This document shows positions 17,017 to 26,255 of a stretch of DNA of 64,000 nt, in pieces. Positions within the stretch are counted from its first letter, which is position 1; every line of letters begins with the position of its first letter. Origin of the DNA: Rhodobacteraceae bacterium IMCC1335 (lineage in GTDB: Bacteria; Pseudomonadota; Alphaproteobacteria; Rhodobacterales; Rhodobacteraceae); the NCBI GenBank assembly GCA_039640495.1, contig CP046864.1, positions 620,001 through 684,000 of the forward strand, read 5' to 3'. The notes under the pieces were generated by a model, which worked only from the letters and a program-made list of their open reading frames with translations, was not told the DNA's origin and did no database searches. Both the position numbers and the translations under genes were made by a program.

Positions 17017-18504
17017 TTAATTCGACCAGCTGACCCCTGTCAGATCTGTGGCTTGCGTAGGGGCATTTTCCCATAGACCGCGGATTTTGGCATTGGCAAC
17101 GGTTGGTACGGCCAGTTCGAACAAAAATCCATTCACATAATCTTCGGAAATGATCGTTTGGGCTTTTTGCAACATTGCGCTGCGGGTCGCCGGATCGCTT
17201 TGTGATCTGAGATCGGTCATCAAAGTTTGAAAGGCCGGATTGTCATATTGGAAGTAATAATCCGGACGCGCATAAATTCCGATATCCATCGGTTCGGTAT
17301 GGCTGACGATTGTGAGCCCATAATCCTTGCCGCGGAACACTTGCTCGAGCCATTGCGCCCATTCCAAATTACTGATTTGGGTTTGAATCCCCACCGCGCG
17401 CAACTGCGCTGCAATGATTTCGCCGCCGCGGCGTGCATAAGAGGGCGGCGGCAGTTTCAATGTGGTTTCAAAGCCATTCTCAAACCCGGCTTCTGCCAAA
17501 AGCTGTTTGGCCAAATCAGGATCATAAGCCGAATTTGCCGTCAGATCGAGATAGTCTGGATGGTGCGGCGCGAAATGCGTGCCAATCGGAGTGCCAACGC
17601 CAAACATTGCCCCGTCAATGATCGCTTGGCGATCAATCGCATGCGCGATGGCTTTGCGCACTTTTACATTATCTAAAGGCGGCATTTTGTTATTGGTAGA
17701 AAGAATAGTTTCGCCTTCTGTGGAGCCGACAATCACTTGAAAGCGCGGATCCGCCTCAAATTGCGGTAGGTTTTCAGGGGCTGGAAAATTCACGAACGCA
17801 TCCACATCTTCGGCCATCATCGCTGCAAATCCCGCTGTGGGATCGGAGATGAATTTAAACGTTGCGCTTTCTAGGGCCGCAGGGGTTCCCCAGTAATCAG
17901 CGTTGCGGGTCAGCTCAATACGATCACCCTGCACCCAATTGCTGAATTGAAACGCTCCGGTTCCCACTGGGTTCGTTTTGATATTTTCGATCGTTTCAGG
18001 GGCAACAATCACCGCATCGCCCCAAGCCATGTTGAATAAGAAGCTGCCATTGGCGGCCTCCAAACTGACTTTGACGGTCAGCGGATCAACAACGCTTACA
18101 TCCGTAATGCCAGCAAACAGCGCCTTTTGGGCATTGGCACTGTCTTCCCCGCGCGCCCGATCTAATGAGAATTTGACGTCTTCGGCATCCATGCTGGTGC
18201 CATCATGAAAGGTGACGCCGGCGTTTAAATAAAATGTATAGCTGGTGCCATCTTCGGAAATCTCCCATGATTTTGCGAGGCCGGGAATGATAGATCCGTC
18301 AGAGGCAAAGCGGGTAAGCCCCTCAAACACATTTGAATAAAGCACGCTGTCAATTGCGCCAGCGGCAGCGCTGGTGGGGTCTAAATGCGGGGGCTCGAGT
18401 TGCAGGGCAACGGTGAGATCGCTTTGCGCGGCGGCAGCGGCGCCGCTCGTCAAAGCCAAAGCTGCGGCGCTGATTCTTAGAAGTTTTCCAGTCTTGATTG
18501 GCAT
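17017..18504 (-). CDS. Periplasmic solute-binding protein of a dipeptide-type ABC importer
   Basis: A 495-residue family 5 extracellular solute-binding protein (DppA/OppA type). The Sec signal peptide is clear: basic MPIKTGKLLR, hydrophobic ISAAALALTSGAAAA, cleavage near AAA-QSD at about residue 26. Mature features include LEPPHLDPTSAAAGAID, SNVFEGLTRFASDGSIIPGLAKSWEISEDG and VTFHDGTSMDAEDVKFSL, all standard for the family. It captures the substrate for the DppBC-like permeases. It is the first gene of the operon, and its 5' leader contains two hairpins (18524-18536, 18544-18565). Ligand could be a peptide or another amide. Confidence 0.94.
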   Translation of the reverse strand: MPIKTGKLLRISAAALALTSGAAAAAQSDLTVALQLEPPHLDPTSAAAGAIDSVLYSNVFEGLTRFASDGSIIPGLAKSWEISEDGTSYTFYLNAGVTFHDGTSMDAEDVKFSLDRARGEDSANAQKALFAGITDVSVVDPLTVKVSLEAANGSFLFNMAWGDAVIVAPETIENIKTNPVGTGAFQFSNWVQGDRIELTRNADYWGTPAALESATFKFISDPTAGFAAMMAEDVDAFVNFPAPENLPQFEADPRFQVIVGSTEGETILSTNNKMPPLDNVKVRKAIAHAIDRQAIIDGAMFGVGTPIGTHFAPHHPDYLDLTANSAYDPDLAKQLLAEAGFENGFETTLKLPPPSYARRGGEIIAAQLRAVGIQTQISNLEWAQWLEQVFRGKDYGLTIVSHTEPMDIGIYARPDYYFQYDNPAFQTLMTDLRSQSDPATRSAMLQKAQTIISEDYVNGFLFELAVPTVANAKIRGLWENAPTQATDLTGVSWSN

Positions 18505-18523
18505 GTTACTCTCCCTATTAAAT

Positions 18524-18565
18524 CGGCCCTATGGGCCTGAGATGCTGCGGCTTGACCGGCGCAGC
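18524..18565 (-). promoter_or_regulatory. Two leader hairpins upstream of the importer operon
   Basis: In the leader of the binding-protein mRNA there are two successive inverted repeats: GGCCC-TAT-GGGCC at 18524-18536 and GCTGCG / CGCAGC around a 10-nt loop at 18544-18565. The proximal one ends about 20 bases before the start codon. They may stabilise the message or modulate initiation. Further upstream, ATAG....CTAT (18579-18596) forms an imperfect dyad that could be an operator. Confidence 0.35.
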
Positions 18566-18633
18566 TTATGCTAAACTATAGGAATAAAATTCTATCTTAG
18601 GCTAGAAAATAAATCTGTTTGGCGCCAAAAGTT

Positions 18634-19452
18634 TCAGCTGCCCAAATCAAATTTTAAAGAAATATCGGCCACTTGATCGCCCAAAAGGGCTTTTAAGGGC
18701 AACATTAGCGCGGTTAGAACGGCCCAGCCGCTGTTTAGGTTTGCCACTTTAATGCCAAGCCAGCCTTGGGGCGGCATGTCCCCATAAAAATTGACCATAC
18801 CATCAGAAATAAGCGTTTTCCCATTCATTTTTATAATAATATTTTGGGCTGATAGCGTGGTCTTATTGTCGCGCATATCCGGCAGGTCGGCGAAAAGCTC
18901 TAGCGTCATCTCTACGTTGGGGCTGAGCGGTTGCGCGGTGGTTCCCTTAGCGTAAACGCGTGTTTTCTCCAAGCGTTGTTCGATCGAAATTTGTACGTTT
19001 TCAATGGGTAAACTTAAGCCTAAACTGGCGGTAAAGGTTAAATTTTCGGCGGTTGCCGTTGCGCGCCATTGCGCGCCCTCGCTCTGGGTTACCGAGGCGC
19101 GCAAAGTTTGACTGTTGAGGCGCACGGGCTGACCTGCAATCGTTAAATCATGCATGTCGGGCCAAATAATAAGCCAATGGGTCGGGGTGTAGGTCAGGCG
19201 CATGATTTGCAAAAACGCTGCTTGCCAATCGAATGTACCCGCAGCATTGCCGATTTGCGGGTTACGCAAGGTGACATCATAGCGATTTGGAAATCCCATT
19301 TGGCTGATCTGGTCAAACTGAACTTGCCATCCGCTCTTTTCAGCCCCCGCGACCAGGGCCGCAATAGCGGCCTTGTTGCGTTCCGCCCCCCAGAACCAAA
19401 ACCCGGACCAAAGGATCGCGATACCCAATACGAGAATAATCAAACGTTGCAT
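18634..19452 (-). CDS. DUF2125 domain protein
   Basis: A 272-residue protein matching the alphaproteobacterial DUF2125 pattern: an N-terminal membrane anchor (LIILVLGIAILWSGFWFWG, residues 4-22), then an exported domain starting with GWQVQFDQISQMGFPNRYDVTLRNP and rich in beta-strand-like segments. The function is not known; topology suggests a periplasmic protein tethered to the inner membrane. It is transcribed on its own, divergent from the ChaC-like gene (65 bp apart) and downstream of the importer promoter region on the other side. Confidence 0.8.
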   Translation of the reverse strand: MQRLIILVLGIAILWSGFWFWGAERNKAAIAALVAGAEKSGWQVQFDQISQMGFPNRYDVTLRNPQIGNAAGTFDWQAAFLQIMRLTYTPTHWLIIWPDMHDLTIAGQPVRLNSQTLRASVTQSEGAQWRATATAENLTFTASLGLSLPIENVQISIEQRLEKTRVYAKGTTAQPLSPNVEMTLELFADLPDMRDNKTTLSAQNIIIKMNGKTLISDGMVNFYGDMPPQGWLGIKVANLNSGWAVLTALMLPLKALLGDQVADISLKFDLGS

Positions 19453-19517
19453 TCTTGGCCCCTTTCCGATCGCGGCAAATTAGTATTTACAGACACTAAC
19501 TTGGAAGGGCCAGACAA

Positions 19518-20087
19518 ATGCAGATGTGGGTTTTTGGCTATGGGTCGTTATTGTGGAACCCGGGCTTTGACTATGTGGAAAAGCGGTTGGCGCGGTTGAG
19601 TGGCTATCGCCGTAATTTTTGCATGCGGTCGATCCATCATCGCGGCACGCCTGCTATGCCCGGTTTGGTGTTGGCATTAGACGCTGCCAACGCGGCGATT
19701 TGTGATGGTTTGGCCTTTCGCATCGCGCCCGAAGATGAAACACAAGTTCTTGCCTATTTGAGAGACCGCGAGCTGGTCTCATCCGCGTATTACGAAAAAA
19801 CCGTGCGTTTAGATTTGCCAGAGGGCGGGCAGCTTGAGGCTTTGGCCTATGTGATCGATCAAACCAATGATCAATACTGCCAAGGCTTGTCATTGGAGGA
19901 GCAAGCTCGCATTATTGCAACGGCGCGCGGTGGGCGTGGCGATAATAGTGAATATCTGTTTAAAACGGTTGAACAAATGGAGAAGTTGTCGATCCAGGAT
20001 GCTGATCTTCAATGGCTTGCACAAAATGTCCGTGCAAGGCTTGCCGAAAAGGGTCGGGGGGCCTCCCCCGGTGTCAGCCATGGATAG
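19518..20087 (+). CDS. Gamma-glutamylcyclotransferase (ChaC-like)
   Basis: A 189-residue cytosolic protein of the ChaC/GGCT family. The N-terminal WVFGYGSLLWNPGF carries the YGSL motif (residues 8-11), and Glu85 in LRDRE is in the position of the catalytic glutamate. Family members release 5-oxoproline from gamma-glutamyl compounds; ChaC types act on glutathione to give 5-oxoproline and Cys-Gly. It lies 29 bp before the ExbB-like gene, in the same direction, but any functional link with that membrane pair is unproven. Confidence 0.88.
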   Translation: MQMWVFGYGSLLWNPGFDYVEKRLARLSGYRRNFCMRSIHHRGTPAMPGLVLALDAANAAICDGLAFRIAPEDETQVLAYLRDRELVSSAYYEKTVRLDLPEGGQLEALAYVIDQTNDQYCQGLSLEEQARIIATARGGRGDNSEYLFKTVEQMEKLSIQDADLQWLAQNVRARLAEKGRGASPGVSHG

Positions 20088-20116
20088 GCTCTGTTTCCCA
20101 ATCAAGGTAAAACATC

Positions 20117-21325
20117 ATGCATAAAGCTGATCTAGAGCTCAAACTTCAGTTCTCGCGACCCATACGCCAAGGTATGCTGATGTTGCTTGTGGTTGGCTTA
20201 ACCGGTTTTGGCGCGGTCATTGCCGCGCCGCGCATCATGCCGGTGGTGCAATCCAACCTTTGGCTGAACGGCTTTATCTGTTTGGTGTTTTGTATCGGGG
20301 TGATCAGTTGCTTTGTGCAGGTGTTTCAGTTGGCCTCATCGGTGCGCTGGATCGAAAGCTTTGTGCGCAATCAAGGTATTTCCGGGTCAAAGGCCCCGCA
20401 GCTGCTGGCACCGCTGGCAACTTTGTTGCGTGATCGCGGCGCGCGGATGCAAATTGCTGCCTCTTCAACACGCTCGATCCTAGACTCGGTTGGAACGCGG
20501 ATCGAAGAAGCGCGGGAGATCACCCGCTATATTGTTAATCTACTGATCTTTCTGGGGCTTTTGGGCACGTTTTACGGGTTGGCAACCACGGTGCCTGCCT
20601 TGGTTGATACCATCCGATCTTTGGCCCCTAAAGCGGGCGAGTCGGGTTTTGCCGTTTTCAGCCGGTTGATGAACGGGCTGGAAAGCCAGCTTGGCGGTAT
20701 GGGAATTGCTTTTGCATCCTCGTTGCTGGGATTGGCTGGATCCTTGGTGGTGGGACTTTTAGAGCTGTTTGCCAGCCACGGCCAAAACCGCTTTTACCGG
20801 GAATTGGAGGAATGGCTTTCATCGATCACGCGTTTGGGATTTTCGTCCGGTGACGGGGATGGCGAAGCCAGCCATGAACAAAATATTCTGGGCACCGTGC
20901 TGGATCAAATGAACGAGAATATGGAAGCCATGCAAATGATGTTTACGCAAGCGGATGCGGGGCGGGCCATGGTGGATGATGGGTTGCGGGGCTTGTCGGA
21001 AAGCCTGAACCAGTTGACCGCTCGGATCGAGGCCAACGCACCCAGCAATGAGGCGTTATTGCGGGTGGCGGGCGGCCAAGAAAAGCTGCTTGAAGTCTTG
21101 CGCAATATTGAAAATAGCGAGGCGGCGGATGCTGAAAGCCGCATGCGTTTGCGCTCGATTGATGTTCAGCTTTTGCACCTGACCGAAGAAATGGCCGCGG
21201 GCCGCCAGGAAAGCACCGTGGCGTTGCGCGCAGAAATAAACGCTTTGAGCGCTGCAATTTTGCATGCCAGCGCCAGCCGGCCATCGGGTGACGGCGCATC
21301 AACCAGCTCTGATGATAAGGGCTGA
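20117..21325 (+). CDS. MotA/TolQ/ExbB-type proton channel subunit
   Basis: A 402-residue inner-membrane protein. Hydrophobic segments lie at about 19-43, 50-74, 137-160 and 190-215. The third and fourth belong to a MotA/TolQ/ExbB domain (IVNLLIFLGLLGTFYGLATTV ... LGGMGIAFASSLLGLAGSL). After the last helix, about 185 residues form a charged helical cytoplasmic tail, longer than in ExbB. In this superfamily a pentamer surrounds two copies of a MotB/ExbD-like partner and converts proton flow into rotation. The partner is the next gene, 2 bp downstream. The layout recalls ZorA of Zorya defence, but no helicase or nuclease genes follow. Confidence 0.82.
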   Translation: MHKADLELKLQFSRPIRQGMLMLLVVGLTGFGAVIAAPRIMPVVQSNLWLNGFICLVFCIGVISCFVQVFQLASSVRWIESFVRNQGISGSKAPQLLAPLATLLRDRGARMQIAASSTRSILDSVGTRIEEAREITRYIVNLLIFLGLLGTFYGLATTVPALVDTIRSLAPKAGESGFAVFSRLMNGLESQLGGMGIAFASSLLGLAGSLVVGLLELFASHGQNRFYRELEEWLSSITRLGFSSGDGDGEASHEQNILGTVLDQMNENMEAMQMMFTQADAGRAMVDDGLRGLSESLNQLTARIEANAPSNEALLRVAGGQEKLLEVLRNIENSEAADAESRMRLRSIDVQLLHLTEEMAAGRQESTVALRAEINALSAAILHASASRPSGDGASTSSDDKG

Positions 21326-21327
21326 TT

Positions 21328-23676
21328 ATGGCACTTTCCCGCCGAACTGGTCATCGATTTCAAGCCTCAATCTGGCCGGGTTTTGTGGATGCGATGACCG
21401 GCCTGCTTTTGGTGCTGATGTTTGTTTTAACCATTTTTATGGTTGTTCAATTCGTTTTGCGTGAAACCATCACAGGGCAAGAAAATGAACTTAACCTGCT
21501 AAGTGCCGAGATCGCTGCGATTGCAGAAGCGCTTGGCCTTGAGCAAGAAAAAGTGAGCGCTTTAAATGGCGAAGTGGGCGCCTTGACCTCTACGTTAAGC
21601 GATACCCAAGCCGAATTGATGGCGCAGGCTAATTTGATCGATCAACTGACTTTTCAGCGCGATTCAACGCAGCAACAATTGGTCAGTGCGCAGGCGAAAA
21701 TTACCTCTTTTGAGGCGCAGGTTGCCGGCCTTTTAAAAAGCCAAAGCGAGAAAACCGCGCAGATTGTCGATTTGGAAGGCGAAAAATCTCTTTTGATGTC
21801 TCAGCAAGAGGCGTTGAATTTGGCCCTTGCAACGGCGCGCTCAGAAATTGACAAATCGGTGGAAGAAGCGCGCCGCAAAGCGGCAGAGCGCGATGCGCTT
21901 GAAGCCTTGATTGCTTCGCTGAAAACCGAAAATAGCGATCAAAAAAGTTTTTTAAACCAGCAATCTGCGGATCTGCAAGCGCTCCAGCAGCGCTTAAGCG
22001 CCGAGGAGGAAGCCCGTCTTTTGGAAGCTGCGACGGCGCAGGCGCTGCGCAAAAAGCTTGAAAATGCCGATGCGGAATTAACAGCGATGAGCTTGGCTTT
22101 GGAAGAACAGCGCCGCGCAGCGGAAGAAACGCTTACCATGTTGGCGGCGGCCGGAGCCGCGCAGGAACTCGTTGCGGCGCGTCTGCAAGACAGCGTGTTG
22201 GCGTTAAATGCAGCGCAGCTGCAACTGGCCGATCGCGATCAAGATATTCAGCGCCTGCAATCGAAGGTTACCGATAGCGCTGCAGAGCTGGATCAAACCG
22301 AAGTGGCTTTGGCCGCAGCGCTTGCGCGGCAAGTATTGTTGGAAGATCAAATCGCCGCCTTGCAGCGCCAAAGGGCGCAGTTGGAAATACAAGAACGCAC
22401 TTTATCGCAAACCCAGGCCCAGCAAGCGGATGCGATCAAACGTTTGCAAACTGCGCTGTCCAACAGCGAAAAAAGTCGAACGGAAAGCCAAGATAATCAA
22501 TCCAGCGCGCTTGAGTTGGCAAAAGCCTTACAGGCGCAGCTCAGCGCAGCTTTGGCTGCCGTTGCGCAGGCAGAAGATGCGCGCGCGCTTCTGCAAGCGA
22601 AGGTCGATGAGACGACAAAACAGCTTGACGCGACGACGAGCCAGGCGGCAAATCAAGCCGCCGCGCAGGCCGCTCAAATCGCGCAGGCTGAAACGGCAAA
22701 AGCCAGCTTGGAAGAAAACCTAGCGGCGGCGCTTGCCGCGAAATTGGCCGCCGAAACCGATATGAACAAAGTGGCCGCGCAATTAAAGGCTGCCTTGGCG
22801 GCGAAACTCGCAGCCGATCAGGATCTTGCCGCGCAGCTTGATGCGCGCGAACAGCAGAAAATTTTGCTACAGCAAGCCCAGCAGACCTTGCTGGACACGT
22901 CGCAAGAGTTGCAACAAAGCGACGCGCAGCTTTTGAAGGCAGAGCGCCAAGCTGCCGCGTTGAACCAGCAGGTTACCGCATTGCGGCAGCAATTGGCGAA
23001 AGTGAGTGATTTATTGGAGATTTCCGAAGAGAAAGATATCGAAAGTCAGGCGCAGCTGCAAAACCTTGGTAACCGGCTCAATGCGGCTTTGGCGCGGGCC
23101 GCTTCCGAGCAGCGGCGCCGTTTAAAACTGGAAGAGGCCGAGCGACAAAGGCTCGAGGCGGAAAAGCTTAAACTAGAGGCCGAGCGCGATCTTTTGGCCA
23201 GCCAGGCCGAAGATCTGGCCAAATATAAATCAGAATTTTTTGGAAGCTTGCGCATATTGCTCGCGGATCAAGTTGGGGTACGCATTGTCGGCGATCGGTT
23301 TGTGTTTTCTTCAGAGGTGTTATTTGCCCCCGGCGCGGCCGAGCTTTCGCAGCTTGGCCAGAGCGAAATCGTAAAAGTGGGCAGCATATTGAATAAGATT
23401 ATGTCGGAAATTCCGCAGAATATAGATTGGATTATCCGCGTTGATGGGCATACGGATGACCAACCGCTGAGCGGCACGGGAGAATTCAAAGACAATTGGG
23501 AGCTGAGCCAGGCGCGCGCTTTATCCGTTGTCAAATTCATGATTTCGCAGCTTAATATACCGGCTGACCGTTTGGCGGCGAATGGCTTTGCTGAATTCCA
23601 ACCCGTCAATACGGCAAACACCGCACAGGCCCGCAGCCAAAACCGGCGCATTGAGCTGAAATTAACCGAACGCTAA
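21328..23676 (+). CDS. Coiled-coil OmpA/MotB-like peptidoglycan-binding protein
   Basis: A 782-residue partner of the ExbB-like protein. A single N-terminal helix (about 19-45) begins WPGFVDAMTGLLLVLMFVL; Asp21 in FVDAMT matches the proton-carrying aspartate of MotB/ZorB. Residues about 48-640 are almost unbroken Ala/Gln/Leu/Glu-rich coiled coil, which would lie in the periplasm. Residues about 645-780 form an OmpA C-terminal domain (RVDGHTDDQPL ... NWELSQARAL ... RSQNRRIEL), which binds peptidoglycan. Such a ~600-residue coil could be tens of nanometres long, far longer than in MotB. Its exact job is unknown; the rotary-motor assignment is inference from family and operon. Confidence 0.82.
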   Translation: MALSRRTGHRFQASIWPGFVDAMTGLLLVLMFVLTIFMVVQFVLRETITGQENELNLLSAEIAAIAEALGLEQEKVSALNGEVGALTSTLSDTQAELMAQANLIDQLTFQRDSTQQQLVSAQAKITSFEAQVAGLLKSQSEKTAQIVDLEGEKSLLMSQQEALNLALATARSEIDKSVEEARRKAAERDALEALIASLKTENSDQKSFLNQQSADLQALQQRLSAEEEARLLEAATAQALRKKLENADAELTAMSLALEEQRRAAEETLTMLAAAGAAQELVAARLQDSVLALNAAQLQLADRDQDIQRLQSKVTDSAAELDQTEVALAAALARQVLLEDQIAALQRQRAQLEIQERTLSQTQAQQADAIKRLQTALSNSEKSRTESQDNQSSALELAKALQAQLSAALAAVAQAEDARALLQAKVDETTKQLDATTSQAANQAAAQAAQIAQAETAKASLEENLAAALAAKLAAETDMNKVAAQLKAALAAKLAADQDLAAQLDAREQQKILLQQAQQTLLDTSQELQQSDAQLLKAERQAAALNQQVTALRQQLAKVSDLLEISEEKDIESQAQLQNLGNRLNAALARAASEQRRRLKLEEAERQRLEAEKLKLEAERDLLASQAEDLAKYKSEFFGSLRILLADQVGVRIVGDRFVFSSEVLFAPGAAELSQLGQSEIVKVGSILNKIMSEIPQNIDWIIRVDGHTDDQPLSGTGEFKDNWELSQARALSVVKFMISQLNIPADRLAANGFAEFQPVNTANTAQARSQNRRIELKLTER

Positions 23677-23703
23677 AGAGACAGAACGCGGCCTAGTTTG
23701 CTA

Positions 23704-23719
23704 GCCCAAGCCCTTGGGC
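23704..23719. terminator. Hairpin between convergent ompA-like and clpA genes
   Basis: The inverted repeat GCCCAA / TTGGGC with a 4-nt loop lies 28 bp after the OmpA-like stop and 54 bp after the clpA stop on the other strand. The following CTTT is a weak U-tract. A second arm pair ACCGGC / GCCGGT follows at about 23732-23756. Together they could act as a two-way terminator. Confidence 0.4.
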
Positions 23720-23772
23720 CTTTGGCAGCATAACCGGCCGCTTTTGAACCCGCCGGTCAGATGCGCGCTGTT

Positions 23773-26103
23773 TTAATCTGCGGTCAGCAAAGGCGGCTTA
23801 TTATTTGTCAGGCGCGGATTTTGCGGCCCTTCCAATTTAAGATGCAATTCGCCTTTGCGCACGCCAACCTTCACCAAGCCGCCCTTGGCCAGCTTTCCAA
23901 AGAGCAATTCTTCGGCCAGAGGCTTTTTGATATGCTCTTGGATCACCCGGGCCAATGGGCGGGCACCCATCTTTTCATCATAGCCTTTATCTGCAAGCCA
24001 TTCGGCGGCGGCTTCAGTGATTTCGATTGAGACATGCCGGTCCATCAATTGCGCTTCAAGTTGCAGAACAAACTTTTCAACAATCTGCATGGTGACGGGT
24101 TTCGGCAATGGTGCAAAGCTTATCACAGCATCCAACCGGTTGCGAAATTCGGGCGTAAACTGCCGTTCAATCGCGGCAGTGTCTTCGCCTTCGCGGCGGT
24201 CGCGGTTAAATCCGATCGCCGATTTCGCCTGTTCAGCCGCACCGGCATTCGAGGTCATAATCAAAATCACGTTGCGAAAATCAACCGAGCGGCCATTATG
24301 GTCTGTGAGAGTGCCGTGATCCATCACTTGCAACAGCACATTATATACGTCCGGATGGGCTTTTTCGATCTCATCCAACAGCAAAACGCAATGTGGATGT
24401 TGGTCAATCCCGTCCGTCAATTGCCCGCCCTGATCAAACCCAACATAACCCGGAGGCGCGCCGATCAACCGGCTGACCGCGTGTTTTTCCATATATTCGG
24501 ACATGTCAAAGCGCAGCATCTCGACGCCAAGGCTATCGGCCAGTTGTTTGGCAACTTCTGTTTTCCCAACACCGGTAGGCCCGGCGAATAAATAGCTGCC
24601 TATGGGTTTTTCCGGCTCTCTCAATCCGGCCCGCGCAAGTTTTATTGCTGAGGCCAGCGCGTCAATCGCCGGATCCTGCCCGAAGACCACCCGTTTCAAG
24701 CTGGTTTCAAGATCTTTCAGCACCAGAGCATCGTCTTTGCTGACATTTTTGGGTGGAATACGCGCAATTTTCGCCACCACCGCTTCGATTTCTTTGATCC
24801 CTATGGTTTTGCGCCGCTTGCTTTCTGCAACCAAATGCTGCGCGGCGCCGGCTTCATCAATCACGTCAATGGCTTTGTCTGGTAGCTTGCGATCATTGAT
24901 ATAGCGCGCTGACAGCTCAACCGCTGATTTGATCGCATCACCGGTATATTTGATGCTATGATGCTCTTCAAAATAGCCTTTGATACCTTGTAAAATTTTC
25001 ACCGCATCATCGACACTGGGTTCATTTACATCAATTTTTTGGAAGCGGCGGCTGAGCGCACGATCCTTTTCAAAATGTTGGCGGTATTCTTTGTAAGTGG
25101 TCGAACCCATTGTGCGCAATTTTCCACCTTGCAGCGCGGGCTTCAACAGGTTTGAGGCATCCATAGCGCCACCCGAGGTGGCACCTGCGCCAATCACGGT
25201 GTGGATTTCATCAATGAACAAGACCGCATCCGGATGGCTTTCCAATTCATTCATCACCGCTTTGAGGCGTTCTTCAAAATCGCCACGATAGCGGGTTCCG
25301 GCCAGTAAGGCGCCCATATCAAGCGAAAAGATCGTGGTGTTGGCCAAAACTTGCGGGGTTTCCCCGGAAACCACTTTGCGGGCCAGGCCTTCGGCGATGG
25401 CCGTTTTGCCCACGCCGGGATCGCCGACCAAAAGCGGGTTGTTTTTGCGCCGACGGCACAGAACCTGCACGCAGCGCTCAACCTCATGGCTGCGGCCAAT
25501 CAGCGGGTCAATATCGCCCTCTCCTGCTTTGGCGTTCAAATCAACGCAATATTTGGCCAGCGCCGATTCTTTCTTTTCTTCTTCTTTTACGTTTTCAGGC
25601 GCATTGGTTTCCTCTTCGAATTCGGGTGAGCCAGAGACGGGCCGCGCCTCGCCAAAATTGGGGTCTTTGGCCACGCCATGCGCGATGAAATTAACCGCAT
25701 CATAGCGCGTCATTTCCTGATCTTGCAGAAAATAGGCGGCGTTGGATTCGCGTTCAGCAAAGATCGCAACCAAGACGTTTGCGCCGGTCACTTCGGTGCG
25801 GCCCGACGATTGTACATGGATCGCAGCGCGTTGGATTACCCGCTGGAATGCAGCAGTGGGCACCGCCTCTGATCCTTCCACTTCGGTCACCAAAGATGCC
25901 AGATCGGTCTCGATGAATTCAACCAAGGTTTCACGCAACTCTTCTGTATCCACGTCGCAGGCGCGCAACACCCGCGCTGCGTCTTGCTCATCCATCAACG
26001 CCAAGAGCAAATGCTCAAGCGTTGCAAATTCATGCGATCGCTTATTTGCTAAGCCAAGAGCTGCGTGGATTGCCTGTTCGAGCGTGGTTGAAAATGAAGG
26101 CAC
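23773..26103 (-). CDS. clpA: ClpA, ATP-dependent Clp protease ATP-binding subunit
   Basis: A 776-residue AAA+ unfoldase that feeds substrates to ClpP. The N-domain (1-145) has the two Clp repeats. NBD1 has Walker A GDPGVGKTAIAEG near 220 and VLFIDEIHTVIGAG near 290. NBD2 has Walker A GPTGVGKTEVAKQ near 507 and LLLDEIEKAHPDV near 580. The ClpP-docking loop is present as KSAIGFNRDR (IGF tripeptide). The start is a GTG at 26101-26103, nine bases after AGGAG. No clpS adaptor gene is adjacent, although clpS and clpA are often neighbours. Upstream, CTTGAAGCCG (26192 to 26183) resembles a heat-shock -35 element. Confidence 0.96.
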   Translation of the reverse strand: MPSFSTTLEQAIHAALGLANKRSHEFATLEHLLLALMDEQDAARVLRACDVDTEELRETLVEFIETDLASLVTEVEGSEAVPTAAFQRVIQRAAIHVQSSGRTEVTGANVLVAIFAERESNAAYFLQDQEMTRYDAVNFIAHGVAKDPNFGEARPVSGSPEFEEETNAPENVKEEEKKESALAKYCVDLNAKAGEGDIDPLIGRSHEVERCVQVLCRRRKNNPLLVGDPGVGKTAIAEGLARKVVSGETPQVLANTTIFSLDMGALLAGTRYRGDFEERLKAVMNELESHPDAVLFIDEIHTVIGAGATSGGAMDASNLLKPALQGGKLRTMGSTTYKEYRQHFEKDRALSRRFQKIDVNEPSVDDAVKILQGIKGYFEEHHSIKYTGDAIKSAVELSARYINDRKLPDKAIDVIDEAGAAQHLVAESKRRKTIGIKEIEAVVAKIARIPPKNVSKDDALVLKDLETSLKRVVFGQDPAIDALASAIKLARAGLREPEKPIGSYLFAGPTGVGKTEVAKQLADSLGVEMLRFDMSEYMEKHAVSRLIGAPPGYVGFDQGGQLTDGIDQHPHCVLLLDEIEKAHPDVYNVLLQVMDHGTLTDHNGRSVDFRNVILIMTSNAGAAEQAKSAIGFNRDRREGEDTAAIERQFTPEFRNRLDAVISFAPLPKPVTMQIVEKFVLQLEAQLMDRHVSIEITEAAAEWLADKGYDEKMGARPLARVIQEHIKKPLAEELLFGKLAKGGLVKVGVRKGELHLKLEGPQNPRLTNNKPPLLTAD

Positions 26104-26255
26104 GTTGGGTGCTCCTGTTAAGTTGCGTCGAGGGTCGACCCCAACATGATTGCTTTATCTTAAAGTGTGGTCGTTATTTTTGCGGCTTCAAGTCTTTTTT
26201 TGCGAAAACTGTGCCAGTTTGTTCATTTTTCCCGTTTTCATAGCGAATTTAATAA

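Noticed and set aside
20117..23676. A Zorya phage-defence system
   Set aside because: Only the ZorA/ZorB-like pair is present; the neighbours are ChaC and clpA, with no helicase or nuclease genes.
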